DNA of 64,000 nt from JAICMB01 sp035295125 (GTDB lineage: Bacteria; Acidobacteriota; Terriglobia; Bryobacterales; Bryobacteraceae): positions 55,800 through 119,799 of the forward strand of contig DATGJP010000050.1 in NCBI GenBank assembly GCA_035295125.1. Reading direction: 5' to 3'. Shown here one piece after another: positions 24,314 to 33,136 of this stretch; within the stretch, counting starts at the first letter, position 1, and each line of letters starts with the position of its first letter. The notes under the pieces are model-generated. The model saw only the letters and a program-made list of their open reading frames with translations, made no database searches and had not been told where the DNA came from. The translations under genes and the position numbers were made by a program.

Positions 24314-25981
24314 ATGGTCGCTGAAATCGTGCGCGGGAGTGTTCTGGTGGCGTTCTGCGCGTTGGGAGCGGCCCAGGGACTTAAACCACAGACTCCCGTC
24401 ATCCTGATTTCGGTCGACACGCTCCGCGCCGACCACTTGGACGTTTTCGGATATCGCCGCGTTCCGACACCCAACTTCGACTCCTTCGCCGAGGGCGGCA
24501 CGTTATTTCTGGAAGCCGACGCACAGATTCCGCTCACGCTACCGTCGCATACCTCGCTGTTCACGTCGACCTTCCCCTTTGAAAACCGGATCGAGGAAAA
24601 CGCCGAGCGCGTTCCCAGTGGTGTCCCGACGCTCGCGGGCGTGCTGCGCCCGCACGGATACAAAACCGCGGCATTCATCGGCAGTGTATTTCTGGAACGT
24701 CAGATGGGACTCGATCAGGGTTTTGAGGACTATGATAGCCCATTCCACTTTGAGGCCTTCTCGCCGCTTTCAGGGTCGATGTTCTTTGGCGGATTGACAC
24801 GTGGGCCCAACGCCGGACGCGACCGGCGCGATGGCGCGCTGGTGGTTCGCGCGGCCGAACAATGGCTGGCGGCTCATCGCGGAGAGCCGGTGTTTGCGTT
24901 CGTGCATTTGTACGATCTGCACAAGCCGTATCGCCGGGGGTCGTACGATGCCGAGGTCGCGTATACGGATCGCGTGCTGGGCACCTTTCGGCGGTTTCTG
25001 GAGCAGTCGGGCTGGTGGGAGCGATCGCTGGTGGTTCTGCTGTCCGATCACGGCGAGGGACTCGGTGAGCATGGCGAGTCGAGCCATGGGTATTTCATTT
25101 ACGAGAGCACGCTGCACGTGCCGTTGGTCTTTCACTGGCCCGCGGGGACGACTGGATATCCGGCGCGAGTATCGCAGCCGGCAGGGCTGATCGACGTCGC
25201 GCCGACCATCCTGGAGTGCCTCCATATCCAGGCCCCGGCTTCGTTTGAAGGGGTGAACGCTTTAGGGCCGCCGCACGCAATTTATGCCGAGACGGTCCAT
25301 ACGCATGACTCCTTCGGGTGGGCTCCGCTGCGCAGTCTGCGGCTCGGGGACTACAAGTATATTGAGGCGCCGCGCGCGGAACTGTATCGGCTTTCGACGG
25401 ATCCCGGGGAGCGGCTGAACCTGGCAGCCCAAAAGGCTTCGGACGCGCGGAAGCTGCGGGGGGAACTGGCCCAGTTAATGGCTCGGCACACGGCGGCAAA
25501 AGGCACGGAACCGGCCAGCGATGTTTCCCCACAGACGCGAGCGCTGCTGGGTTCTCTCGGCTACCTGGCTCGCGGCCCGAGAACGAAGATCGCAGGCCCA
25601 CAGCCGGACCCGAAGGATCGCCTGGCGGAATACCAGCTCTACGAAAAAGCCATGACGGAGGTCTACGATGGACACCTTGCCCAGGCGGTCGCCACCTTGC
25701 GAAGCGTTCTGGCGCAGGACCCGCAGAACACCCTGGCGCGCCGCGATCTCGGCGCGTGCTACCTGGAATTGCGGGACGACGCGAAAGCCCGGAGCGCGTT
25801 CGAGAAGGTTTTAGAGGCAGCGCCGGACGATTACATGGGGCAATACGAACTCGGGGTTGCCGACGAACATCTCGGTCTCCTGCAGGAATCGCTAAAGCAC
25901 CTCGAAACCGCGTGCGGCATCGCGCCTGACGCGACGCAGTGCCGGACCGAGTTGGAAGTCGTCCGGCAGAAGATGAAATAG
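24314..25981 (+). CDS. Sulfatase-fold protein with C-terminal TPR repeats, exported
   Basis: 555 residues. A short signal peptide (to about residue 22, ALGAAQG) precedes a sulfatase/alkaline-phosphatase domain: ILISVDTLRADHL with the metal Asp, LTLPSHTSLFTS, LSDHGEGLGEHGE and a C-terminal sulfatase segment. At the position of the formylglycine Cys/Ser of true sulfatases there is Thr (TLPSH), so it is more likely a phosphatase or phosphotransferase than a sulfatase. Two to three TPR units follow (about 430-550, LAQAVATLRSVLAQDPQN). It diverges from the five-gene operon and probably shares its substrate class. The ATG at 24314 is preferred; GTG at 24329 is an alternative. Confidence 0.85.
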   Translation: MVAEIVRGSVLVAFCALGAAQGLKPQTPVILISVDTLRADHLDVFGYRRVPTPNFDSFAEGGTLFLEADAQIPLTLPSHTSLFTSTFPFENRIEENAERVPSGVPTLAGVLRPHGYKTAAFIGSVFLERQMGLDQGFEDYDSPFHFEAFSPLSGSMFFGGLTRGPNAGRDRRDGALVVRAAEQWLAAHRGEPVFAFVHLYDLHKPYRRGSYDAEVAYTDRVLGTFRRFLEQSGWWERSLVVLLSDHGEGLGEHGESSHGYFIYESTLHVPLVFHWPAGTTGYPARVSQPAGLIDVAPTILECLHIQAPASFEGVNALGPPHAIYAETVHTHDSFGWAPLRSLRLGDYKYIEAPRAELYRLSTDPGERLNLAAQKASDARKLRGELAQLMARHTAAKGTEPASDVSPQTRALLGSLGYLARGPRTKIAGPQPDPKDRLAEYQLYEKAMTEVYDGHLAQAVATLRSVLAQDPQNTLARRDLGACYLELRDDAKARSAFEKVLEAAPDDYMGQYELGVADEHLGLLQESLKHLETACGIAPDATQCRTELEVVRQKMK

Positions 25982-26079
25982 CTCTTCCTTACCCGTTTTA
26001 AGTGGAATGCCCTAGCAGATTGCAGCAAGGGTACTATAGCGTCCCTCGCCGAATTTGCCGAAAATAATCTCGACAGGCA

Positions 26080-27075
26080 ATGAATGGTTTAGCCGACGCA
26101 CGAACATTCCTCGGGATGCACGCCATCATTGCGAGCCCCGCCATACGGCAACTGCTCGAGTTCGTTCAGCGGGTAGCGCAAACCAACGCCAGTGTCTTGA
26201 TCGAGGGGGAAAGCGGGTCGGGCAAGGAGTTGATAGCACGGGCCGTTCACCACTTTTCACTCCGTTGTAGCAAACCTTGGGTGGACGTCAGTTGCGCCGC
26301 ACTGCCCGAGAATCTGGTGGAAAGCGAACTGTTCGGCTACGAACGGGGAGCGTTTAGCGGCGCGGACTCGCCGAAACCGGGATTATTCGAACTGGCCCAC
26401 CAGGGCACGCTGTTTCTGGACGAGATCGGCGAACTAGAGCCGCGCATGCAGGTTAAGCTGCTGCGCGTTCTGGATGGGGCGCCATACTACCGGCTCGGTG
26501 GGACTCGCAAGGTCACGGTGGACGTCCGGATCATCGCGGCGACGAATCAGAACCTCGAGGAGATGGTTTCCTGTGGAAAATTCCGCGGCGATCTCTTCCA
26601 TCGCCTCAGCCAGATCAACATCGCCGTGCCGCCCCTGCGTGAGCGGCTGGAAGACGTCATGCCGATCGCGGAATACTTCCTGCAGCAGCAGAATCCGATT
26701 TGCTCCTTCTCGGCTGACGCGGTAGCCGCGCTCGAAACGCACAATTGGCCGGGAAATATTCGCGAGTTGCGGAATGTCGTGACGAAAGCCGCAGTTCTGA
26801 CACGCTCGGACGTGATACGCGCTTCGGATTTGATCTTATCGCCCGGGCTGCGCCCGAAACTGGCCGATCCTGTCCCGATTAACGGGACTCCAATGAATGG
26901 AAACAACGCGGCGAACCTTGACCGCCTGGAGAAAACCGCGATCCTGGAGACGCTCGCAAGAACGAACGGACACCAACAACGAGCTGCCGAGATTCTGGGA
27001 ATTTCCCGGCGGACTTTAAGCCGAAAGTTGAAGCTATATGGCATGGAAGCCGCCCGCCAAACTTGTGCCTCCTAA
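26080..27075 (+). CDS. Sigma-54-dependent transcriptional activator without N-terminal sensor domain
   Basis: 331 residues. The AAA+ domain starts almost at once (GMHAIIASPAIRQLLEFVQR). Walker A is GESGSGKE (about 46), the sigma-54 contact loop reads GAFSGA instead of GAFTGA (about 90), Walker B is LFLDEIGE (about 112), and an arginine-finger region follows. The C-terminal Fis-type helix-turn-helix is at about 285-326 (QQRAAEILGISRRTLSRKL). With no receiver, GAF or PAS domain, its activity must be set by partner proteins or expression level. A Ser in the loop occurs in some active relatives. The PilZ gene follows directly. Confidence 0.92.
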   Translation: MNGLADARTFLGMHAIIASPAIRQLLEFVQRVAQTNASVLIEGESGSGKELIARAVHHFSLRCSKPWVDVSCAALPENLVESELFGYERGAFSGADSPKPGLFELAHQGTLFLDEIGELEPRMQVKLLRVLDGAPYYRLGGTRKVTVDVRIIAATNQNLEEMVSCGKFRGDLFHRLSQINIAVPPLRERLEDVMPIAEYFLQQQNPICSFSADAVAALETHNWPGNIRELRNVVTKAAVLTRSDVIRASDLILSPGLRPKLADPVPINGTPMNGNNAANLDRLEKTAILETLARTNGHQQRAAEILGISRRTLSRKLKLYGMEAARQTCAS

Positions 27076-27109
27076 AGATTCGCGTGAAAGGGCCGATCAC
27101 AACGGCAGC

Positions 27110-27373
27110 ATGGGTGTGATCAACCGTAGAGCGGAGCAGCGCCATTCTTGTGATGGCCGTGTGAACCTCTCGCTGGATGAGCCCGTGCACCTGGAAATCG
27201 ACGGAAGGCTGGTGGATTACAGCAAAAGCGGATTCCGCGCTTTCCACAACTACTCGGAGTTACGGTCGGGGCAGTTGGTGCAGTTCCGTCACGATGTGGC
27301 CTGCGGTACCGCAAAGGTAATTTGGAACCGGATTCTGCCGGAGCACGTGGAGTCTGGCTTTCTGGTTGTCTGA
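27110..27373 (+). CDS. PilZ domain protein
   Basis: 87 residues from the ATG at 27110, the start nearest the domain; an ATG at 27038 inside the sigma-54 activator gene is possible. The c-di-GMP-binding motifs are visible as NRRAEQRH near the N-terminus (RxxxR-like) and DYSKSGFRAF (D/NxSxxG). Single-domain PilZ proteins act as c-di-GMP effectors or adaptors. It follows the sigma-54 activator and is 8 kb from the GGDEF/HD-GYP gene, so a functional link is possible but unproven. Confidence 0.75.
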   Translation: MGVINRRAEQRHSCDGRVNLSLDEPVHLEIDGRLVDYSKSGFRAFHNYSELRSGQLVQFRHDVACGTAKVIWNRILPEHVESGFLVV

Positions 27374-27389
27374 TCGTAGTCTGGTAGAA

Positions 27390-27437
27390 CCTCAGTTGTT
27401 CCCCCTCAACCGTGACGGTTGGGCCGGGAACTTGAGG
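27390..27437. terminator. Extended hairpin between convergent genes
   Basis: CAACCGT-G-ACGGTTG (27407-27421) forms the inner stem, with GTTCCC pairing GGGAAC and CCTCA pairing TTGAGG on the outside, with small bulges. It lies between the convergent PilZ and exported-protein genes, so it is probably a bidirectional terminator, although no long T tract follows. Confidence 0.5.
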
Positions 27438-27500
27438 AGCATTGTGGATGGTTCAAGCGCTCGGGCGGATTTGGAAGCCTGATGCGCGCAGATGATCCAG

Positions 27501-28091
27501 CTATTCAGGTTTTGGCTTTGCTTCCGGCGGCGCTTTCGCCCTGCGATAGTCGGCTGCCAGCTTCTTCGTAATCTTGTCTACCACGTCCGCGCTTGCGCCC
27601 ATAAATTTAGCGCCCATGCTTTCCTCCGTCGCCGACCAGATCACATCCCCATTCTTGTTGACAAGCCGCACCGCGGCCACCGCCTCGTGTTTTCGTTCCT
27701 CCGACTTGTGGTTTTCGTTTTCGCCGACGCTCAAGGCGACGTTGGAGCGGTCCGAATAACGTTGATTCACCGTTGAGTTGTCATGCACACCCGGGAGGCT
27801 GATTTGCGAGTGAGCATTGATGCTGTCCGAAGAGGAATGCGAGTCGGTGAAAATCTCATCCTGCCCCGAACCTTTAAGCACAGCGTCCGCCTTTTCTTGG
27901 TCCTCGGTGACGATGAACAGCTTGGAAGCCTGGATGCTGCTCATCAGCATGTCTCGAATGGTCATGGCCGAGTGGCCGCCCGAGAGCAGATCGACGTAAA
28001 TCCTCCGCACTTTGGCAAGTTCCGCCGTGGCATGCTGCTCCGGGGGTGGGTCGTCTGCAAAGAGCAACAGCAACAGAACCGGAATAATCAT
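27501..28091 (-). CDS. Exported protein of unknown function
   Basis: 196 residues. A short signal peptide (MIIPVLLLLLFADD) is followed by a mixed alpha/beta region: VRRIYVDLLSGGHSAMTIRDMLMSSI and KLFIVTEDQEKADAVLKGSG are reminiscent of periplasmic proteins that summarise a stress or trait (CsgG/TolB-like N-domains), then a Ser/Asn-rich low-complexity stretch and a VRLVNKNGDVIWSATEES beta segment. The C-terminus is rich in Pro and Lys. Its start overlaps the stop of the neighbouring exported-protein gene by four bases. No function can be assigned. Confidence 0.75.
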   Translation of the reverse strand: MIIPVLLLLLFADDPPPEQHATAELAKVRRIYVDLLSGGHSAMTIRDMLMSSIQASKLFIVTEDQEKADAVLKGSGQDEIFTDSHSSSDSINAHSQISLPGVHDNSTVNQRYSDRSNVALSVGENENHKSEERKHEAVAAVRLVNKNGDVIWSATEESMGAKFMGASADVVDKITKKLAADYRRAKAPPEAKPKPE

Positions 28092-28546
28092 CCTTTGCCC
28101 CCTTTTCTAGCCTCGTCGTCCTGAAATTCCACCTTTCTTCCCGTACGCGCCTCCAGGCTTACGAGAATGGTTCGGATGTCGTCCTTGTCGACGCGAAAAA
28201 CCATGGCCTGCTGCTTGCCCTGATCATCCTCGTAGCCGATCGTGAGAAAGTGCTCGCGTTTCTTACTGAGCAGAAAGAGAGGCGAGACGATCACGGCCGC
28301 CATGACCCGGCGGCTGGCCTTTTGGCCGTATTCCAGCAGGTTGATACGCTCATACGGGATACGCCAGCGCGCTTTACCGGAAGAGAACACAAAAAACTGC
28401 TCATCGATTGCTTGCAGATGTCCGCTGCAACCCTGTGGAATCTGGGAGATGGTCCCGCCGGCATATTCCGCCCGGCTGCCGTTGGAGCCTGCCGTGAGAA
28501 CGAAGCAAGCCGCAAGGAATAGCGACGCAACTATTCTCGATGACAT
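28088..28546 (-). CDS. Small exported protein of unknown function
   Basis: 152 residues. Signal peptide MSSRIVASLFLAACFVLTAG (possible lipobox LAAC early, more likely signal peptidase I cleavage after SRA). The mature part has short beta-rich segments (GKARWRIPYERINLLEYGQ) and a hydrophobic SPLFLLSKKREHFLTIGYEDDQGK segment that resembles PH-like/GRAM-like membrane-associated folds. It is coupled to the next exported-protein gene by a four-base overlap. Function unknown. Confidence 0.72.
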   Translation of the reverse strand: MSSRIVASLFLAACFVLTAGSNGSRAEYAGGTISQIPQGCSGHLQAIDEQFFVFSSGKARWRIPYERINLLEYGQKASRRVMAAVIVSPLFLLSKKREHFLTIGYEDDQGKQQAMVFRVDKDDIRTILVSLEARTGRKVEFQDDEARKGGKG

Positions 28547-28633
28547 TTGTGCTGTAAGTTAGTACGATCGGGATGACGGAACTCTCAGGGGGAATCGCAA
28601 CCCTGCAAGGATAATTCGCATCTAAAAAGCCGA

Positions 28634-29515
28634 GTGTTCTCACAGCATCTTACCTTCGTACGGCGAGCGGGACCGGAACTCTGGCGGCGCTACCAGGCCG
28701 AGGCACGGCGACCGATCCTGCCTGCGCCGCGACTGCCGGCGCCTGGGAAGTGGCCTGACCGGGGCATTCACGCCGCGTGGCTCGGCCACAGCACCGTGCT
28801 GCTCAGGATCGATGGGATCACCATTCTGACCGACCCGGTGCTCAGCGACCGCTGCGGGATCGGAATCGGTCCTTTTACCTTAGGATTGCGGAGGTTGGTC
28901 GCGCCGGCTCTCGATCACCTGCAACTGCCGCGCATCGATCTAATCCTGCTTTCCCATGCGCACATGGACCACTTCGACATCCGGACGCTGCGCTGGCTGG
29001 AACGGAAGCATACCGAGGTGGTCACGGCGGCACACACTTCTGATCTGCTTCGTGTGGAGCAATACAAGGCGGTACACGAACTGGGCTGGGATGAACAGGT
29101 GCGCATCGGCGATCTCTCGATCCGGGCGCTGGAGGTGCGGCACTGGGGGGCGCGGATGCGGTCCGACACCCATCGCGGGTATAACGGATACCTGCTCGAA
29201 ACCGATCGTTATCGCGTCGTTTTCGCGGGAGATACCGCGGCAACACGGCTGTTCCGCAAGGCCCGCAGCCACAGGCCGGTGAACCTCGCCATGGTGCCGA
29301 TCGGCGCATACAATCCGTGGGTGTCCGCCCACTGCAATCCGGAAGAGGCGGTTCAGATTGCGAACGATTGCGGCGCCGAGGCCCTGCTCCCGATTCATCA
29401 TCAAACGTTCGAGCTGAGCCGTGAGCCCTATTATGAGCCGATCCAGCGATTCAACGAGGCCGCGAGAGACCGGGTTGCGTTGCAGCAGATTGGCGAGGAG
29501 TGGACCCGCAGTTAG
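28634..29515 (+). CDS. Metallo-beta-lactamase-fold hydrolase (NAPE-PLD/UlaG-like)
   Basis: 293 residues, starting at GTG 28634. The metal-binding signature LLSHAHMDHFD (HxHxDH) is at about 111-120; further ligands are in VVTAAHTS, the FAGDTA Asp and the C-terminal LPIHHQTFELS. AWLGHSTVLLRIDGITILTDPVLSDRC is the characteristic start of the NAPE-hydrolysing phospholipase D/UlaG group; here it is positions 53-80. No signal peptide. Lipid or phosphodiester substrates are possible. The stop overlaps the convergent MFS gene by four bases. Confidence 0.87.
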   Translation: MFSQHLTFVRRAGPELWRRYQAEARRPILPAPRLPAPGKWPDRGIHAAWLGHSTVLLRIDGITILTDPVLSDRCGIGIGPFTLGLRRLVAPALDHLQLPRIDLILLSHAHMDHFDIRTLRWLERKHTEVVTAAHTSDLLRVEQYKAVHELGWDEQVRIGDLSIRALEVRHWGARMRSDTHRGYNGYLLETDRYRVVFAGDTAATRLFRKARSHRPVNLAMVPIGAYNPWVSAHCNPEEAVQIANDCGAEALLPIHHQTFELSREPYYEPIQRFNEAARDRVALQQIGEEWTRS

Positions 29516-31083
29516 TGCACAGGCGCGGCAGCTTTTCCCGATGGCGGTTTCCTCATCAGCAGCAGCAAGGGCAGGATCGCAAGAAACACACAGGCCAGAA
29601 TCACGAACACGTCGATATACGAGAGAATCGCGGCCTGTTGCTGCACCATTCCCCAGATCGAAGCATAAGCCTTCGAACTGGAGAGCACCGGACCCGAACC
29701 CTGTGCCTGATACATCGAGCGCATGTTCTGAATCATTTGGCGTGCTGCCGGGTTATAGGCAGTCACGTTTCCAGCCAGCACATTGATATGCTGCTGCTCG
29801 TGACGGGCGATCAAAGACGTGGTGGTCGCAATTCCGAAGCTTCCCCCCAGGTTGCGCATCAGGTTGAACAAGCTCGTGGCGTTTCCCATCTGCTCCTTAG
29901 GGATCGGTCCCATAGTAATGGTGGTCAAAGGCACGAACAGGCACGCTAGCGAAATGCCCTGGACGAACTGCGGCCAGAAGAAATTCCAGTAGCCGGCGTT
30001 CAAATTGAGGCGCGACAGTTCGAACAAAGTGGCGGCCGACACGATAATTCCCACCACCAAAAACTTGCGCGGGTCGCGATTCGGGAGGATGGCTCCGACC
30101 AGCGGCATCGCAATGAACGATCCCATTCCGCGCGGCGCCATGGTGATGCCGGCCTGAAGCGCGGGATATCCGAGCAGCGTTTGCAGCCAGATCGGGATGA
30201 GCACCATGCTGCCATAGAGCACGAAACCGACAACCGTCATGAGCGTGGCGCCGGCCGCGAAGGTGCGGTTTTTCAGCACGCGTAAATTAAGCACCGGCGC
30301 CGCCGCCAGCAACTCGCGCGCCACGAATGCCAGGACTGCCAAAACCCCGATTGCCAGCAACATCACGATAAAGTGCGAAGAAAACCAGTCCTCCTGCTGG
30401 CCTTTGTCGAGCATCACCTGTACCGCGCCGATACCCACCGCGAGCATACCTATGCCCCAGTAATCAACAGTGGATTTCCGGCCAATGTAGGGGGGATCGA
30501 AAATGAACCAGCGGGTCATCAAAATCGACGCGAGACCGACCGGGATGTTGATGTAGAAAACCCATCGCCAGCTATAGCTCTCGGTTAGCCAGCCTCCCAG
30601 AACGGGGCCGAGAATCGGTGCGACGACAATCCCAAGCCCCCAGAATCCCATGGCTTTCCCGCGATCCTGCGGCGGGAAGGCCTCCAGCAGGACGGCCTGC
30701 GACAGAGGCTGCAGGGCCCCTCCGGCAGTTCCCTGCATGATCCGGAAGACCACGAGCCAGGGCAGGCTCGGGGCGAGACCGCACAGAAACGACGCGATGG
30801 TGAACCCCGTGACCGACATCATCAGCAGGCGTTTGCGGCCGAACTGGTTCGCGAGCCAGCCGGTAATGGGGAGGATGATCGCATTGGCGACCAGATAAGA
30901 CGTGAGGGTCCACGTCGCCTCGTCTACAGTGGCCGAAAGGCTGCCCGCGATGTGCGGCAGCGAGACGTTCACCACCGTGGTATCGAGCACCTCCATGAAG
31001 GTGCCGAACATAACGGTTACGGCGATGATCCACGGGTTGATGTGCCGCGGGTTCACCGGCGCGGTGAGCGCGTCAGCGGGCAT
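29512..31083 (-). CDS. DHA2-family drug efflux MFS transporter (EmrB/QacA type)
   Basis: 523 residues with 14 predicted membrane helices. Motif D1/helix 1 reads TFMEVLDTTVVNVSLPHIA and motif C is GLGIVVAPILGPVLGGW. It should export hydrophobic compounds in exchange for protons. No EmrA-like fusion protein is adjacent, so it may work alone or with a distant partner. It starts 11 bases inside the cytidylate-kinase-like gene, so the two are likely co-transcribed. Confidence 0.92.
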   Translation of the reverse strand: MPADALTAPVNPRHINPWIIAVTVMFGTFMEVLDTTVVNVSLPHIAGSLSATVDEATWTLTSYLVANAIILPITGWLANQFGRKRLLMMSVTGFTIASFLCGLAPSLPWLVVFRIMQGTAGGALQPLSQAVLLEAFPPQDRGKAMGFWGLGIVVAPILGPVLGGWLTESYSWRWVFYINIPVGLASILMTRWFIFDPPYIGRKSTVDYWGIGMLAVGIGAVQVMLDKGQQEDWFSSHFIVMLLAIGVLAVLAFVARELLAAAPVLNLRVLKNRTFAAGATLMTVVGFVLYGSMVLIPIWLQTLLGYPALQAGITMAPRGMGSFIAMPLVGAILPNRDPRKFLVVGIIVSAATLFELSRLNLNAGYWNFFWPQFVQGISLACLFVPLTTITMGPIPKEQMGNATSLFNLMRNLGGSFGIATTTSLIARHEQQHINVLAGNVTAYNPAARQMIQNMRSMYQAQGSGPVLSSSKAYASIWGMVQQQAAILSYIDVFVILACVFLAILPLLLLMRKPPSGKAAAPVH

Positions 31084-31702
31084 TCCGGGGCTGTTCCTCC
31101 TCGCGGCCTAAAGCGTGCGCGATCATACGGACGACAGTTTCATCGCCCAGCTTGGAACAGAACAGCGCATGGTACAAATGCGGGTCGCGCCAGTCCTGGT
31201 CGAAGTGATGACGGATGTAGGCGGATCGCATCTTGTCCTGATCGCTGAGGTAGGTTGGGAGGGCGAATCCACTGCCGTACGCTTCCCGCACGCGCCGGAT
31301 GCGCTCATCCATCGGGGCGTAGACGAAAACGTGAAAAACATCGGCGCGGCCTTGCAGGACGCACTGGCCTCCGCGGCCCACGATTACGACATTCCCCATT
31401 TCAGCGGCCCGCTCGATCACCTGCCGGGAGAAGGCCGCCATTGCCTCGCCGTCGAATTGTTCTCCCGTTGCGACGCCTTCGAATGCTCCCAGCCCGAAAG
31501 TCTGTTTGCTCAGGCGATGAAGCCAGGAATCCAGCCTTTCATCATACTGGTGGCAGATTTTTGGATCGACGTTCGCGGAGCGTGCAATCTCAGTGATCAG
31601 GGAATTGTCGACAAGCTGCCATCCCAGCCGCGTGGCCAGTTGGGCGGCAATAGGACCGCCTCCGCTTCCGTATTCGCGACCCACCGTGACGACACGGAAC
31701 AT
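31073..31702 (-). CDS. Cytidylate kinase-like family protein
   Basis: 209 residues. The N-terminus VVTVGREYGSGGGPIAAQLATRLG is a P-loop-like segment of the cytidylate-kinase-like family (Cytidylate_kin2), then NVVIVGRGGQCVL and VFVYAPMDERIRRV with a lid-like Arg/Asp pattern. These proteins are distinct from canonical Cmk and their substrate is unproven. It overlaps the start of the MFS gene by 11 bases. The 52 bases between it and the VWA gene show nothing notable. Confidence 0.82.
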   Translation of the reverse strand: MFRVVTVGREYGSGGGPIAAQLATRLGWQLVDNSLITEIARSANVDPKICHQYDERLDSWLHRLSKQTFGLGAFEGVATGEQFDGEAMAAFSRQVIERAAEMGNVVIVGRGGQCVLQGRADVFHVFVYAPMDERIRRVREAYGSGFALPTYLSDQDKMRSAYIRHHFDQDWRDPHLYHALFCSKLGDETVVRMIAHALGREEEQPRNAR

Positions 31703-31754
31703 CAGTGATGAGATGCTGATCCGATTGGTTTTGCTTCAGCTACTCTGCGCCGTT

Positions 31755-32906
31755 CTACTCAACTTCGCGCGGAGCGTTATAGCCCTGCTTGCTGGCGACG
31801 ATCTGGTACTTGATCGGCTTACCCTTCTGATCGACAATGCGCAGCGGTTCGTTGGTATCCGGGTTCACCAGGTCGACTTTAATCTTCCGAAACTTGCCAT
31901 CGCGGCTCTGATTGGTCGGATGATAGGCGATTGAATACTGATTGCGGAGAGAATCCGATATGGCACGGTAAATTCCCGGATATTCCGCAGGGAATCTGGG
32001 GAAGAAAGCCATGCCGCCGGTTTCCTTCGCGAAGGTTCGCATTTCGTTGTCGGCTTGCAGGAAGTCCATGCGCTGGCCGGGGCCCATATACTGGTCGTAA
32101 ATGATACGCAAAGCCTGCAGCAGGCTGATCGCGTAGATCGGAACCCCTGCTTCCTGTATGGCTTTGCGGGCCTTGTCGAAGGTGAGCTTGCTGAACGTGT
32201 CGCGTCCGGAGGCGATGAGCAGGATCGCCTTGCGGCCTTCGATGTCCTTCATACGGTCGCAGGTATCCACTACTGCGTCGAAAAGGTTGGCCTCAGAGAA
32301 ACCAGCGATACGGAGGCGCGCCATGGCTTCCTGGGTTTTCATGCGATCGGTGGTGAAATCCGACAGGATTTCGGAGCGCATATCGTAGGCCACCACGGCG
32401 ACATAATCTTCCGGTTTCAGCGTCTGCACGAAACCATAGGCCGCGGTCAGCGTCTCATACCAGCCTTCCGACCAATATTGCTGGTAGAGGTTGCTGAACT
32501 CGATCACCATGGCGATGGTCATCGGCGCTTCGTTGGAGGTGCCAAAGGTCGCCAGCGGTTGCGGTACGCCGTCCTCGAGGACCCGGAAATTGCCCTTCGG
32601 GATCTTGGGGATGAAGTTGCCTTTGTTGTCGAGAACGGCAACATCGAGTTGTACCGTGGTTACGTCGCTTTTGAAGGTAGGCAGCCCTTCGGGGGCCTCT
32701 TTGTCCTTTTTGGAGAACTGCGAAGGAATCTTCGGCAGGTCCTTGTTGTCCGTTGTGTCGGATGTCGAGCCTGAGTCCTTCTTGCGAGGTTTTGCTACCG
32801 TCTCGGACGACTGCGATTGCGGTCCTTGCTGTTGGGCGAGAAGCACGAGTGGGGCGACGAGCAGAGACACGCCGGCCAATGCAGCGGTGATACTAAAGCG
32901 TTTCAT
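31755..32906 (-). CDS. VWFA-related acidobacterial domain protein, exported
   Basis: 383 residues from the ATG at 32906 (GTG at 32912 adds two residues). Signal peptide MKRFSITAALAGVSLLVAPLVLLAQ, then a Ser/Lys/Asp-rich linker to about 75, then the acidobacterial VWA module: VQLDVAVLDNKGNFIPKIPKGNFRVLEDGVPQP (positions about 85-120) and the VWA-like MIEFSNLYQQYW and AILLIASGRDTFSK strands. Repeats of this family are frequent in Acidobacteriota; the role is unknown, probably extracytoplasmic protein-protein binding. Confidence 0.9.
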   Translation of the reverse strand: MKRFSITAALAGVSLLVAPLVLLAQQQGPQSQSSETVAKPRKKDSGSTSDTTDNKDLPKIPSQFSKKDKEAPEGLPTFKSDVTTVQLDVAVLDNKGNFIPKIPKGNFRVLEDGVPQPLATFGTSNEAPMTIAMVIEFSNLYQQYWSEGWYETLTAAYGFVQTLKPEDYVAVVAYDMRSEILSDFTTDRMKTQEAMARLRIAGFSEANLFDAVVDTCDRMKDIEGRKAILLIASGRDTFSKLTFDKARKAIQEAGVPIYAISLLQALRIIYDQYMGPGQRMDFLQADNEMRTFAKETGGMAFFPRFPAEYPGIYRAISDSLRNQYSIAYHPTNQSRDGKFRKIKVDLVNPDTNEPLRIVDQKGKPIKYQIVASKQGYNAPREVE

Positions 32907-33041
32907 AGGCACTTGAGCGAACTATACCAAAACTGTTGACGTAGCAGCGACGAATGCCGTTACCGTAGCGTCTTGCGAACCTTTGGAAAACTGTGGAAGC
33001 GTGAAGCGGACTTCAGCCCAATGCGAACTCGGCGATGTAAG

Positions 33042-33077
33042 GCAGGTTTGCAACCTGCGGCGGGTTTGAAACCCGCC
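33042..33077. repeat. Tandem REP-like palindromes in a 230-base gap
   Basis: GCAGGTT-TGC-AACCTGC (33042-33058) is directly followed by GGCGGGTT-TGA-AACCCGCC (33059-33077). Stem sequences are shared with the element at 44370-44459. The rest of the gap 32907-33136 contains no gene; it separates two minus-strand genes. Confidence 0.75.
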
Positions 33078-33136
33078 TCCACCTCTTCGACATGACTCGA
33101 CAAGCACCGGTAACAAACCGTACTTCCAGATACTTT

